A stretch of 64,000 bases of DNA. It comes from Phycisphaerae bacterium (GTDB lineage: Bacteria; Planctomycetota; Phycisphaerae; UBA1845; Fen-1342). The DNA lies in NCBI GenBank assembly GCA_028277645.1, contig JANQFV010000002.1, forward strand, positions 47,099 to 111,098, written 5' to 3'. Numbering within the stretch: the stretch's first letter is position 1; each line of letters begins with the position of its first letter. Under the pieces are notes generated by a model that was not told where the DNA came from, did no database searches, and was given only the letters and a program-made list of their open reading frames with translations. Below, in pieces: positions 18,750-28,854 of this stretch. The translations under genes were made by a program, and so were the position numbers.

Positions 18750-18777
18750 ATTCTATCTCGCTGCGGTGGATCGGCAA
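18750..18777 (-). promoter_or_regulatory. Possible sigma-70-like promoter of the 453-residue unknown
   Basis: On the minus strand TTGCCG (18777-18772) and TAGAAT (18755-18750) are separated by 16 nt, with the ATG 20 nt further on and AAGGGG (18743-18738) between. This implies the gene is not simply the tail of the ATP synthase operon. Confidence 0.45.
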
Positions 18778-18971
18778 GACGCAAGTAGATGATTGGCCGG
18801 TTCCCTCCACCGTCGCCTCCCGCCCAACGCCATCACTCCTGAGATTACGCAACCGCGCACGACGATCCCCTCGCGCGCTACGTGAACCCATCGATAGCAC
18901 CGCGTGCAGGGACACTGACCCTAGAGCGCTATTCTACGCGCCTGAAAGAGCTGAGAACTACTGCGGAATGC

Positions 18972-20613
<1,642 letters not shown>

Positions 20614-20620
20614 AATTCTC

Positions 20621-21490
20621 TTATTGAACGGCGTTCGCGCCGCCTACGATGTCGGCCAGTTCCAGCGTGATCTGCGACTGGCGGGCACGGTTGTATTGGC
20701 GCGTGAGGTACTTGATCATGTCGCCGCCGGCGTCGGTAGCGGCCTTCATCGCGACCATGCGGGAAACCTGCTCGCTGACGATCGCGTCGTTGAAGAACTG
20801 GAACAGGCGGATCTTCACCGCTTCGGGGATCAGACGAGCCAGCAGTTCACCTGGGGGTGGCGAGAACTCGAACTGCGCCCGGGGGCCGTGCTCGTCTTCG
20901 GCGGCCTGCGGTGGTTCGATCGGGAGGAGCTGTGCGACGCGGGCGCGCTGCACGCCGACGGACTCGAACTGCATGTAGGCAACGTCGACGCGGGTGATCT
21001 CATTGTTCTGGTAGGTCCGCATGTAACGTTCGGCCATCTCCGCGACGCGACTGAACGCGATCGAGTCCTCGATGTCCGTGATCTGGTGCGCGACGTCGAT
21101 GCCGAGGAACCTCAGGTAGTTCACGCCCTTCTTGCCGACGACTTCCATCGTGGGCTGGATCTCGTCGGCCGCGAGCGTCGCGCGGTGTTCCATCATGGTC
21201 CGCAGGACGTTGGCGTTGTACGCGCCGCACAGGCCGCGGTTGGATGAGAGCACCAGCAGGATGCTACGCCCGGACGCTTCGTTCGGCTCGAGCAGCGGGT
21301 GCTCAGCGGCCGACATGCCCGCCAGCGTGCGGATCATGTCGGTAATGTGCTCGGTGTATGGTTGCGAAGCGGTGGCGCGCTGCAGGCATTTCTGGTAGCG
21401 GGCCGTCGCGATCAACTGCATGGTCTGCGTGATCTTGCGGATGTTCCGCACGGCACGGCGACGCTTCACAATCTGTCGGGCTTTGGCCAT
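20621..21490 (-). CDS. atpG: F-type ATP synthase subunit gamma
   Basis: The 289-residue rotor-shaft subunit starts MAKARQIVKRRRAVRNIRKITQTMQLIATARY, the N-terminal helix that passes through the alpha3beta3 ring, and ends with the matching C-terminal helix (MVAMKAATDAGGDMI..L...YNRARQSQITLELADIVGGANAV). The central Rossmann-like domain carries LLVLSSNRGLCGAYNANV, a family hallmark. It lies 45 bp after atpA. Length and both coiled-coil helices are normal. Confidence 0.97.
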   Translation of the reverse strand: MAKARQIVKRRRAVRNIRKITQTMQLIATARYQKCLQRATASQPYTEHITDMIRTLAGMSAAEHPLLEPNEASGRSILLVLSSNRGLCGAYNANVLRTMMEHRATLAADEIQPTMEVVGKKGVNYLRFLGIDVAHQITDIEDSIAFSRVAEMAERYMRTYQNNEITRVDVAYMQFESVGVQRARVAQLLPIEPPQAAEDEHGPRAQFEFSPPPGELLARLIPEAVKIRLFQFFNDAIVSEQVSRMVAMKAATDAGGDMIKYLTRQYNRARQSQITLELADIVGGANAVQ

Positions 21491-21535
21491 TCCAGAATCC
21501 CGATATCAACTTCTTCGTGAACAGCTCTGTTTTGG

Positions 21536-23206
<1,671 letters not shown>

Positions 23207-23223
23207 GCCTGCGTCTCCGCTGG

Positions 23224-23259
23224 GTAGCTGCCAGCCATCAGCCGTCAGCTTTCAGCCAT
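23224..23259. repeat. Dispersed AGCTGATGGCTGA-type repeat between atpH and atpA
   Basis: The minus strand reads GGCTGAAAGCTGACGGCTGATGGCTGGCAGCTA, a run of degenerate GGCTGA/AGCTGA units. I recall this kind of short-unit repeat as common in intergenic spaces of several bacterial phyla. It occupies the atpH-atpA spacer and codes for nothing. Confidence 0.6.
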
Positions 23260-23289
23260 TCAAGCGCGGGCCGGCGCCCGCGGGTTCAG

Positions 23290-23874
23290 TCAGTCCTCGC
23301 GGCCGATCTCGAGGCCGCGGTTTGCGCGATCGGTCAGTCGGGTCGCCGCCGCCCGTAGTTGCGTGCGGAGCGAGTTGTCGTAACGCTGGTCGCCGATCTG
23401 GAGCACGAGCCCGCCGAGCACTTCGGGGTCCACCTGGTACTCGATGAGCGGCTGGCGTCCGGAAAGCTGCTCGGCGACGCCGGCGATTTCGGTCCGCTGC
23501 TGGTCATTGAGCTCAACTGCGCTGGTGGCGGTGACCTCGATCTGCCCGCGCGCGTCTTCCATGCGCAGCATGAACGCGCGGCGCAGCGGCCGCAGCAGGC
23601 CGACGCGGCCGTGCTGGTTCATGATCTGGAGCGTGTTCAGGACCATGTCGCTGAGCTTGCCGCGGAACATGCGTTCGAGGCTCTTCTCGCGGTCGTCGTC
23701 ATCGATCGACGTCGCGCTGAAGAACGCGTCCGCGCGCGGCTCCTGATCGACCAGCTTCACAAGCTCGGTCAGTTCGCCGAACACGTCGTCAACCGCATTC
23801 GCCTCCGTCGCGAGCTCGAACAGCGCGGCGGCGTATACGTCGGCGACGTCAATGCCTGGATCGGTGTCCCGCAT
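23290..23874 (-). CDS. atpH: F-type ATP synthase subunit delta
   Basis: The 194-residue subunit links F1 to the peripheral stalk. It has the N-terminal helical bundle (VADVYAAALFELATEANAVDDVFGELTELVKL) and the C-terminal motif DPEVLGGLVLQIGDQRYDNSLRTQL, in which the GG and the D.S....L pattern are family hallmarks. Its position between atpF and atpA is canonical. Confidence 0.95.
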   Translation of the reverse strand: MRDTDPGIDVADVYAAALFELATEANAVDDVFGELTELVKLVDQEPRADAFFSATSIDDDDREKSLERMFRGKLSDMVLNTLQIMNQHGRVGLLRPLRRAFMLRMEDARGQIEVTATSAVELNDQQRTEIAGVAEQLSGRQPLIEYQVDPEVLGGLVLQIGDQRYDNSLRTQLRAAATRLTDRANRGLEIGRED

Positions 23875-23901
23875 GGCAGTTTCCCAAAGCGGATCGTCGG
23901 G

Positions 23902-24579
23902 TCAGTTCAGCCCCGGACGTCCCGCGGACTTCATCTTGGCCAGCGATTCCGCCACGAGCTGCTGATGCTCGGTCGGCGAAATCTCCTTACGCAGGATTCC
24001 GCCCGCAACCGTGACCGCAAGCTCCGCCGTCTGGTCGTAGAGCTCCTTGACCGCGGTGTCCGCGGCCAACTGGATCTCGCGGTGGGCCCGTTCGACGAGC
24101 TGTTCCGCTTCCTGGCGGGCCTCGTTCTTGACGCGCTGGCCAACGACCTCAGCGTCGCGGCGGCCTTCATCGACGATCGCGCTGGCTTCCTGCCGGGCCT
24201 TCTCGAGCTGCGCCTTGTACTCAGCGAGCAGCTCCTGAGCCGCGGCGCGCTCCTCCTTCGCCTCATCGATCGACTTGCGGATGAACTCCTCGCGCTCGTT
24301 GAGCACGCGGAGGATCGGCTTCCACGCCGTGGCCCGCAGCACGATCAGCAGCGCGACGAAGATGATGATCGACCAGATGGCGGCGCCGGGGTCGAACTGG
24401 AGCAGCGCCGGCTTATCGTGTCCGCCGTGACCGTCGCCGTGCGCAGCATCCGCCGCATGGGTCGCGTCGGACGCGTGCGTGGGCTCGGCGTGTTGCGGCT
24501 CACCGTGCTCCTCAGCCAGAGCAGTGGAGGCCAGCAGGATTCCGACGGCGAGGGCACACCATCGATTTCGCAGCATCAT
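23902..24579 (-). CDS. atpF: F-type ATP synthase subunit b with signal peptide and His-rich N-terminal extension
   Basis: The 225-residue subunit has the usual membrane helix (about 66-83) followed by WKPIL and a long charged peripheral-stalk coiled coil. It carries an N-terminal addition: a signal-peptide-like segment (MMLRNRWCALAVGILLASTALA) and a stretch at 25-54 with seven histidines among Glu, Asp and Ala. If the signal is cleaved, the His-rich part faces the periplasm. The ATG at 24579 is used; the open frame extends upstream without a matching start signal. The extension is absent from E. coli subunit b. Confidence 0.93.
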   Translation of the reverse strand: MMLRNRWCALAVGILLASTALAEEHGEPQHAEPTHASDATHAADAAHGDGHGGHDKPALLQFDPGAAIWSIIIFVALLIVLRATAWKPILRVLNEREEFIRKSIDEAKEERAAAQELLAEYKAQLEKARQEASAIVDEGRRDAEVVGQRVKNEARQEAEQLVERAHREIQLAADTAVKELYDQTAELAVTVAGGILRKEISPTEHQQLVAESLAKMKSAGRPGLN

Positions 24580-24616
24580 GGGCCCGTTACCTCGATCGGG
24601 GGTCAGCGAAACTCGA

Positions 24617-24892
24617 TTAACTGGCCGCGGCGATCTTGCCGGCGATGCCATTGCAAACCACCAGCGCGAAGAAGGTGAAACCTTCGATCAGCGCTGCCGC
24701 GATGATCATCGCGATAAAGACGTTGCCGCGCACCTCGGGCTGACGGGCCATGGACTCGACGGAGTTACCCGCGAGGTGGCCGATACCCTTGGCGGCGCCG
24801 ATACAGACCAGACCCGCGCCGATACCGGCGCCCAGGCCCATGAGGCCTGCGTCACTGAACAGTGCTGTCATTTGAGCCAGCGTGCCGAGCAT
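24617..24892 (-). CDS. atpE: F-type ATP synthase subunit c
   Basis: The 91-residue rotor-ring proteolipid has two helices joined by the polar loop ARQPEVRG. Helix one holds the glycine-rich GAGIGAGLVCIGAAKGIG and helix two the ion-binding Glu in AAALIEGFTFFAL. The Glu is followed by Gly rather than Ser/Thr, and helix one has Ala where sodium-type rings have Gln, so a proton ring is favoured. The N-terminus is a few residues longer than the E. coli subunit. Confidence 0.96.
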   Translation of the reverse strand: MLGTLAQMTALFSDAGLMGLGAGIGAGLVCIGAAKGIGHLAGNSVESMARQPEVRGNVFIAMIIAAALIEGFTFFALVVCNGIAGKIAAAS

Positions 24893-25021
24893 GATTGAAT
24901 CTCCTACGCACCAGACCGTCGAATGAAACCGTTTGTGCCGACCTTAAGAAAAGCGGGACCGGGCGTCGGCTACCCATGCCCTATACCGATGTCGCCGCCC
25001 GATCGGGCGGATTGACTGCCG

Positions 25022-26074
25022 TTAGTGCTCCGGTGCCACGGCCATGCTGAGGAAGAGCGTGGTCAGGAACACGAAGATGTACGCCTGAAGAAAGGCAACA
25101 AACAACTCCAGGCAACCTATTGCCACACAGCCGAGCGTACTGATGCCCGCGACCGTATAGCCCATGACGACCGTGTTGGTCGTGAAGATCAACATCAGGA
25201 TGGAGCCGAGCACGATGTGGCCGGCGACCATATTGGCGAACAGACGAATCATCAGCGCGAATGGCTTGATCACAGCGCCGATCAACTCGAGCACAAGCAG
25301 CACGAGCCACATGACGAAGTCCACCGCGTGGAGCACCGCCGCCGCGAGCGGCTTTGCATCCGCGTGCGGGGCGAACACGTGCGGGGCGAAGTTCCAGACG
25401 TAGAGCGGAAACGCCAGCATCGCTGCCGATCCGGGCGACATCTTCTTCGCGGCATCGTGCCCGTGGTCCGCCCCGTGGTTGTCGTGTTCGTCGCCGTGAT
25501 CATGGTGGCCATACGTGCCGGCGATCAGGCCGTGATAGACCTCGGCGATGCCGCTGGCGTGGATCATGAAGAACGCGCACAGCGCCAAGCCGCCGGTAAT
25601 GGCGAGGTTACCCGTGGCCGTACCACCAACGTGCTGGAGCGTGCCGCCGGTGGCAAGGCGAACAATGTCCGCCAGCGGGATCATGCCCAGCAGATTGCAG
25701 AACAGGATGAAGAAGAAGAGCGTCCAAAGGAAAGGCATGAAGCGGTCGGTGCGATGCTTGAGCACCGGACGGGCCACTTCCTCACGGATGAACTGGAGCA
25801 ATGCTTCGAACAGATTCATGAAAACGCCGCGGGGGGCAGCGGGACCGCCGGCAGCCGTGTACGCACTCGCCAGTCGCGGAAAGATCAAGAGGCAGAGGAC
25901 ACCGGCGACGAGCGTCATGAGCAGGTGATTGGTGAAGTAGAGTGTGTCGCTGAGCGGAAAGCCCAACAGAGGAATCTGCTCTGCGCCGAAGTTCAGGTTG
26001 AACGGCAACAACTCGAAGAAGCTGTGCGGAAGAACGTGGTCGACCGGATCGTGGGCGGCCAGGAGCATCAGCAA
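25022..26074 (-). CDS. atpB: F-type ATP synthase subunit a with His-rich loop
   Basis: The 350-residue membrane subunit has the essential Arg in PFALMIRLFANMVAGHIVL (Arg277) and the C-terminal helix pair ending FLQAYIFVFLTTLFLSMAVAPEH. The position equal to E. coli Glu219 is His and the His245 position is Glu, the swapped pair also seen in mitochondrial subunit a. Between two membrane helices (residues about 188-207) is an insertion with seven histidines (HHDHGDEHDNHGADHGH). It falls in the loop before the Arg helix, which is cytoplasmic in E. coli; the topology here is inferred. The length is well above the usual 240-290. Confidence 0.96.
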   Translation of the reverse strand: MLMLLAAHDPVDHVLPHSFFELLPFNLNFGAEQIPLLGFPLSDTLYFTNHLLMTLVAGVLCLLIFPRLASAYTAAGGPAAPRGVFMNLFEALLQFIREEVARPVLKHRTDRFMPFLWTLFFFILFCNLLGMIPLADIVRLATGGTLQHVGGTATGNLAITGGLALCAFFMIHASGIAEVYHGLIAGTYGHHDHGDEHDNHGADHGHDAAKKMSPGSAAMLAFPLYVWNFAPHVFAPHADAKPLAAAVLHAVDFVMWLVLLVLELIGAVIKPFALMIRLFANMVAGHIVLGSILMLIFTTNTVVMGYTVAGISTLGCVAIGCLELFVAFLQAYIFVFLTTLFLSMAVAPEH

Positions 26075-26078
26075 CGCC

Positions 26079-26486
26079 TCACTTCTCTTCCGTCGCCGGC
26101 GGCGTAAGCGTGCCGCGCACGGCGATCACCGTGAGCGTCGTCTCGACCACCAGGAGCGTCAGGTAGAAAACGGTTAGACACGTCAGAAACGCGTTCAAAT
26201 GAACGTTGGTCAGCGCCTGCCACGCCACCGCGAGCGTGCCGGTCACAATCAGGCGAACGGCAGTGCCGGCGAAGGCGAGTTGCGGGACGAGCTTCGGAGC
26301 CCAGAGTAATGCTGCGCCGAGCGGCGCAATCGCAAGCAGGCCGGCGATGAGCGAGATCCACGCACTGCTCAGTAGTGCGGCGGTGCCGACGCTGCCCCAG
26401 GCGCGCGACACGGGACTGTCCGCCACGATCGCAACCAGTGCGACGGTCGCCACGACGGCCCCGATTTGTAGCAATATGAGTCTCAT
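26079..26486 (-). CDS. AtpI-like membrane protein of the ATP synthase operon
   Basis: The 135-residue protein has four hydrophobic segments, and its position directly before atpB (4 bp) is typical of the poorly conserved UncI/AtpI group. AtpI helps assemble the c-ring and may aid magnesium uptake. The sequence itself is too variable for a firm family call, so the assignment rests on size, topology and gene order. Confidence 0.7.
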   Translation of the reverse strand: MRLILLQIGAVVATVALVAIVADSPVSRAWGSVGTAALLSSAWISLIAGLLAIAPLGAALLWAPKLVPQLAFAGTAVRLIVTGTLAVAWQALTNVHLNAFLTCLTVFYLTLLVVETTLTVIAVRGTLTPPATEEK

Positions 26487-26493
26487 CTCGCCG

Positions 26494-26733
26494 TCAGAGC
26501 CCGATGCGCTTCGCTTCGCGGATCAGGCGATAGAGTCCGAAGCCGGTGCCGATAAAGAGCCCGCCGAGCAGGCCCCACGGCTCCCAGCCGCGGGTCTGGT
26601 CGAGCCACCAGCCCAAGTATCCCAAACCGCCGAGGTACGCGAGAAACTCGAACACCACGGCGTACATTCGAAGCCAGCCGATTGGCGTGTTCGCATCCGA
26701 ATTCGGATCGTCGCGCTTCATCGGCGGGTCCAT
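26494..26733 (-). CDS. AtpZ/AtpI-like small membrane protein
   Basis: The 79-residue protein has two membrane helices: WLRMYAVVFEFLAYLGGLGYLGWWLDQ and GLLGGLFIGTGFGLYRLI. The pattern of two helices with G-x-G-WLD between them is that of the F0F1-ATPase AtpZ/AtpI group. It heads the atp operon, 7 bp before the AtpI-like gene. Starts at 26733 (MDPPMKRDD) and 26721 (MKRDD) are both possible; neither has a clear ribosome binding site. Confidence 0.72.
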   Translation of the reverse strand: MDPPMKRDDPNSDANTPIGWLRMYAVVFEFLAYLGGLGYLGWWLDQTRGWEPWGLLGGLFIGTGFGLYRLIREAKRIGL

Positions 26734-27183
26734 AAGCGATATTGCGGACAGCGCCCTGAGAACTCCCGAAGCCGCGGCCCGGAGTTGAGCCGCGAGTGTA
26801 CGCGGGCGGTGGTGTCGCGACAACGCGTAGTGCGTCGAAGCGGCGGGCCGACTGCTCGCGGAGGATTCTCCGGATTGTGCTGATCACGCCTCGGTTCCCA
26901 AACCAGTGAGCCCGCAGGGTGCAGCCGTTGATTTCACCGCCGCCTCCCGGGCGCGGGGTCGGAACTGTAGTGTTGCTGGCGCGAAACGTCAAGGTCGATC
27001 CGAGACCGGTAACGGAGCGCGGGGTGGTCGCGGTGCTCGACACTCCCCCCAGCCCCTCCCTGCCAGGGAGGGCGGCGCGGAATTCGATCTGGATTCACGC
27101 TTGGAAATTGGGCTGCGATCTAGTAAACAGGCGGTTTCGGCGCTGGCTGATCGGCACTTTGCCTTTCGATACGGGTTTTGGGT
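26734..27183. other. 450-bp divergent region upstream of the atp operon and the PAS-GAF-receiver gene
   Basis: It must carry the atp operon promoter on the minus strand and that of the PAS-GAF-receiver gene on the plus strand, but I see no convincing boxes. It contains the GC-rich palindromic repeat at 27034-27071. No small gene is supported. Confidence 0.5.
27034..27071 (-). repeat. GC-rich palindromic dispersed repeat, copy 1
   Basis: The 8-bp arms CCCTCCCT (27053-27060) and AGGGAGGG (27064-27071) close a 3-nt loop. On the minus strand they are followed by GGCTGGGGGGAGTGTCGAGC. A second copy with the same arms and nearly the same flank lies at 54065-54101 on the plus strand. It is REP-like and non-coding. 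Confidence 0.75.
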
Positions 27184-28854
27184 ATGCCCGAAGACCACAC
27201 TGCAGCTACTCCCCGAAAGTTCCTGTGCATCGCCCACCCGGGCGGAGCGGCGGAGTTTGCCCACAGCGCGCTGGCTTCGCAGGCCGACGTCCGCGTCGTT
27301 TACTCCGTTGATGATGCGCTCACTGCGCTGCGGGAGGGCACGTTCGACGCCGTGTTGCTAGACTCCGCGGAACTGCTCCCGATCGCCCGGGCGATCGAGT
27401 TGAACGACCACCAGAACGTGCTGAACCGCATCGCGGTGGGCGTGTGCGTGCTCGATGCCGACGGGGTGATCACCTGGCAGAACTCCATTTTGCAGGCGTA
27501 TCCGCCTGAGGTCGCGAACGCGATTCGAGATGCGTGTACGACGGTGGCGCGCGATCTGGCGGCCGGCACCGTGATGGGCGCTCAGCGTCGCTCCGTAGCA
27601 GCGTCTGACGACCAGTCGTTCGAACTCACCACATCGGCGGTGCGCGATGCGGACGGCAAGTTGGAGCGCGTCGTTGGATTGGTCTCTGACACCACGCAGA
27701 TTGCGCGCCTGCGGGACAAACTTGATGCGATCGACGCGGCGGGCCGCGAGCTGGTAACGCTCAACGCGGACACCACGGCGAAGCTGGATTTCGCCGACCG
27801 CCTCGATCTGCTCGAAGAGCGGCTCATTCATTACTGCGGTGAGCTGCTCAATTTCCAGCACTTCGCGGTGCTGGTGCTCGATCCGGCGACGAGTCAGCTC
27901 GATCCCGTACTGCAGGCCGGGTTGCCCGAGCACGTGAAATCGATGCGGCTGATGGCCGAGACGGAGGGCAACGGAATCAGCGGCTATGTCGCGGCGACCG
28001 GCGAGTCGTACACGTGTGGTGATCTGGCCCATGATCCGCGTTACCTGTTGGGACTGGAAGGGGCGAAGTCGTGCTTGACCGTGCCTATCCGGCTGCACGA
28101 TCGCGTCGTCGGTGTGCTGAACGTCGAGTCCGACGAACCGAACGCGTTCAGTGATGAAGATCGCCAATTCGCGGAGATTTTCAGCCGGTACATCGGAGCG
28201 GCGCTGCACACGCTGAAGCTGCTAGCGGCCGAGCGAAGCGAAGCGACTGGGCAGGTAGCTTCGGACGTGCGTTCCGAGCTGGCGAATCCGCTCAACGACA
28301 TCGTGGTCGAAGCGACACGCATGCTGCAGGATGGCACGGGGGGTGAAGAGGCGGCGGGCCAGCTCCGCACCATCATCGACAGCGTGGACCAGGTGAAGGA
28401 GCGGCTGCAATCGGTGACACAGATGCCGGCGGTGCGCGGCCTGTCGCCGGGGGAGTCGTCGTCGGATCCGCTCGTCGCCGGGCGGCGCGTGCTGATCGCG
28501 GACGACGAGGACATCATTCGCGAGACGATCGCCGACGTGCTCGCGAAGTCGGGAGCGATCACTGTGATGGCGCGCGACGGCGAAGAGGCCGTGTCGCTGC
28601 TCCAGACGCAGCGATTCGATCTAGTGCTATCTGACATCAAGATGCCCTACCGCAATGGATACGAAGTGTTCGCGGCCGCGAAGGAGGCGCGCGTGGACTG
28701 TCCCGTCATCCTGATCACGGGGTTCGGCTACGACCCCGAACATTCCATTGTGCGTGCCAACCGCGAGGGTCTGGCGGGCGTGCTGTTCAAGCCGTTCAAG
28801 GTGGAACAGCTCTTCGAAAACATCCGGAACGCATTCGGTGGCGAGAACCAGTGA
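27184..28854 (+). CDS. PAS-GAF-receiver signalling protein without a kinase domain
   Basis: The 556-residue protein has a degenerate receiver-like N-terminus (about 10-75), a PAS domain (about 80-175), a GAF domain (about 200-345, FQHFAVLVLDPATSQLDPVLQ to GVLNVESDEPNAFSDEDRQF), a short helical HisKA-like segment without the H-box histidine or ATPase domain (about 350-425), and an intact C-terminal receiver (about 435-556) with the acidic pair in IADDEDIIRE, the phospho-acceptor Asp in LVLSDIKMP and the Lys in LFKPFK. It would therefore be phosphorylated by a separate kinase. ATG at 27184 is chosen over an upstream TTG. Its stop overlaps the debranching enzyme start by 4 nt. Confidence 0.82.
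   Translation: MPEDHTAATPRKFLCIAHPGGAAEFAHSALASQADVRVVYSVDDALTALREGTFDAVLLDSAELLPIARAIELNDHQNVLNRIAVGVCVLDADGVITWQNSILQAYPPEVANAIRDACTTVARDLAAGTVMGAQRRSVAASDDQSFELTTSAVRDADGKLERVVGLVSDTTQIARLRDKLDAIDAAGRELVTLNADTTAKLDFADRLDLLEERLIHYCGELLNFQHFAVLVLDPATSQLDPVLQAGLPEHVKSMRLMAETEGNGISGYVAATGESYTCGDLAHDPRYLLGLEGAKSCLTVPIRLHDRVVGVLNVESDEPNAFSDEDRQFAEIFSRYIGAALHTLKLLAAERSEATGQVASDVRSELANPLNDIVVEATRMLQDGTGGEEAAGQLRTIIDSVDQVKERLQSVTQMPAVRGLSPGESSSDPLVAGRRVLIADDEDIIRETIADVLAKSGAITVMARDGEEAVSLLQTQRFDLVLSDIKMPYRNGYEVFAAAKEARVDCPVILITGFGYDPEHSIVRANREGLAGVLFKPFKVEQLFENIRNAFGGENQ

Noticed and set aside
23359..24678. Open frame of 439 codons on the plus strand
   Set aside because: Antisense to atpH and atpF, which are certain.
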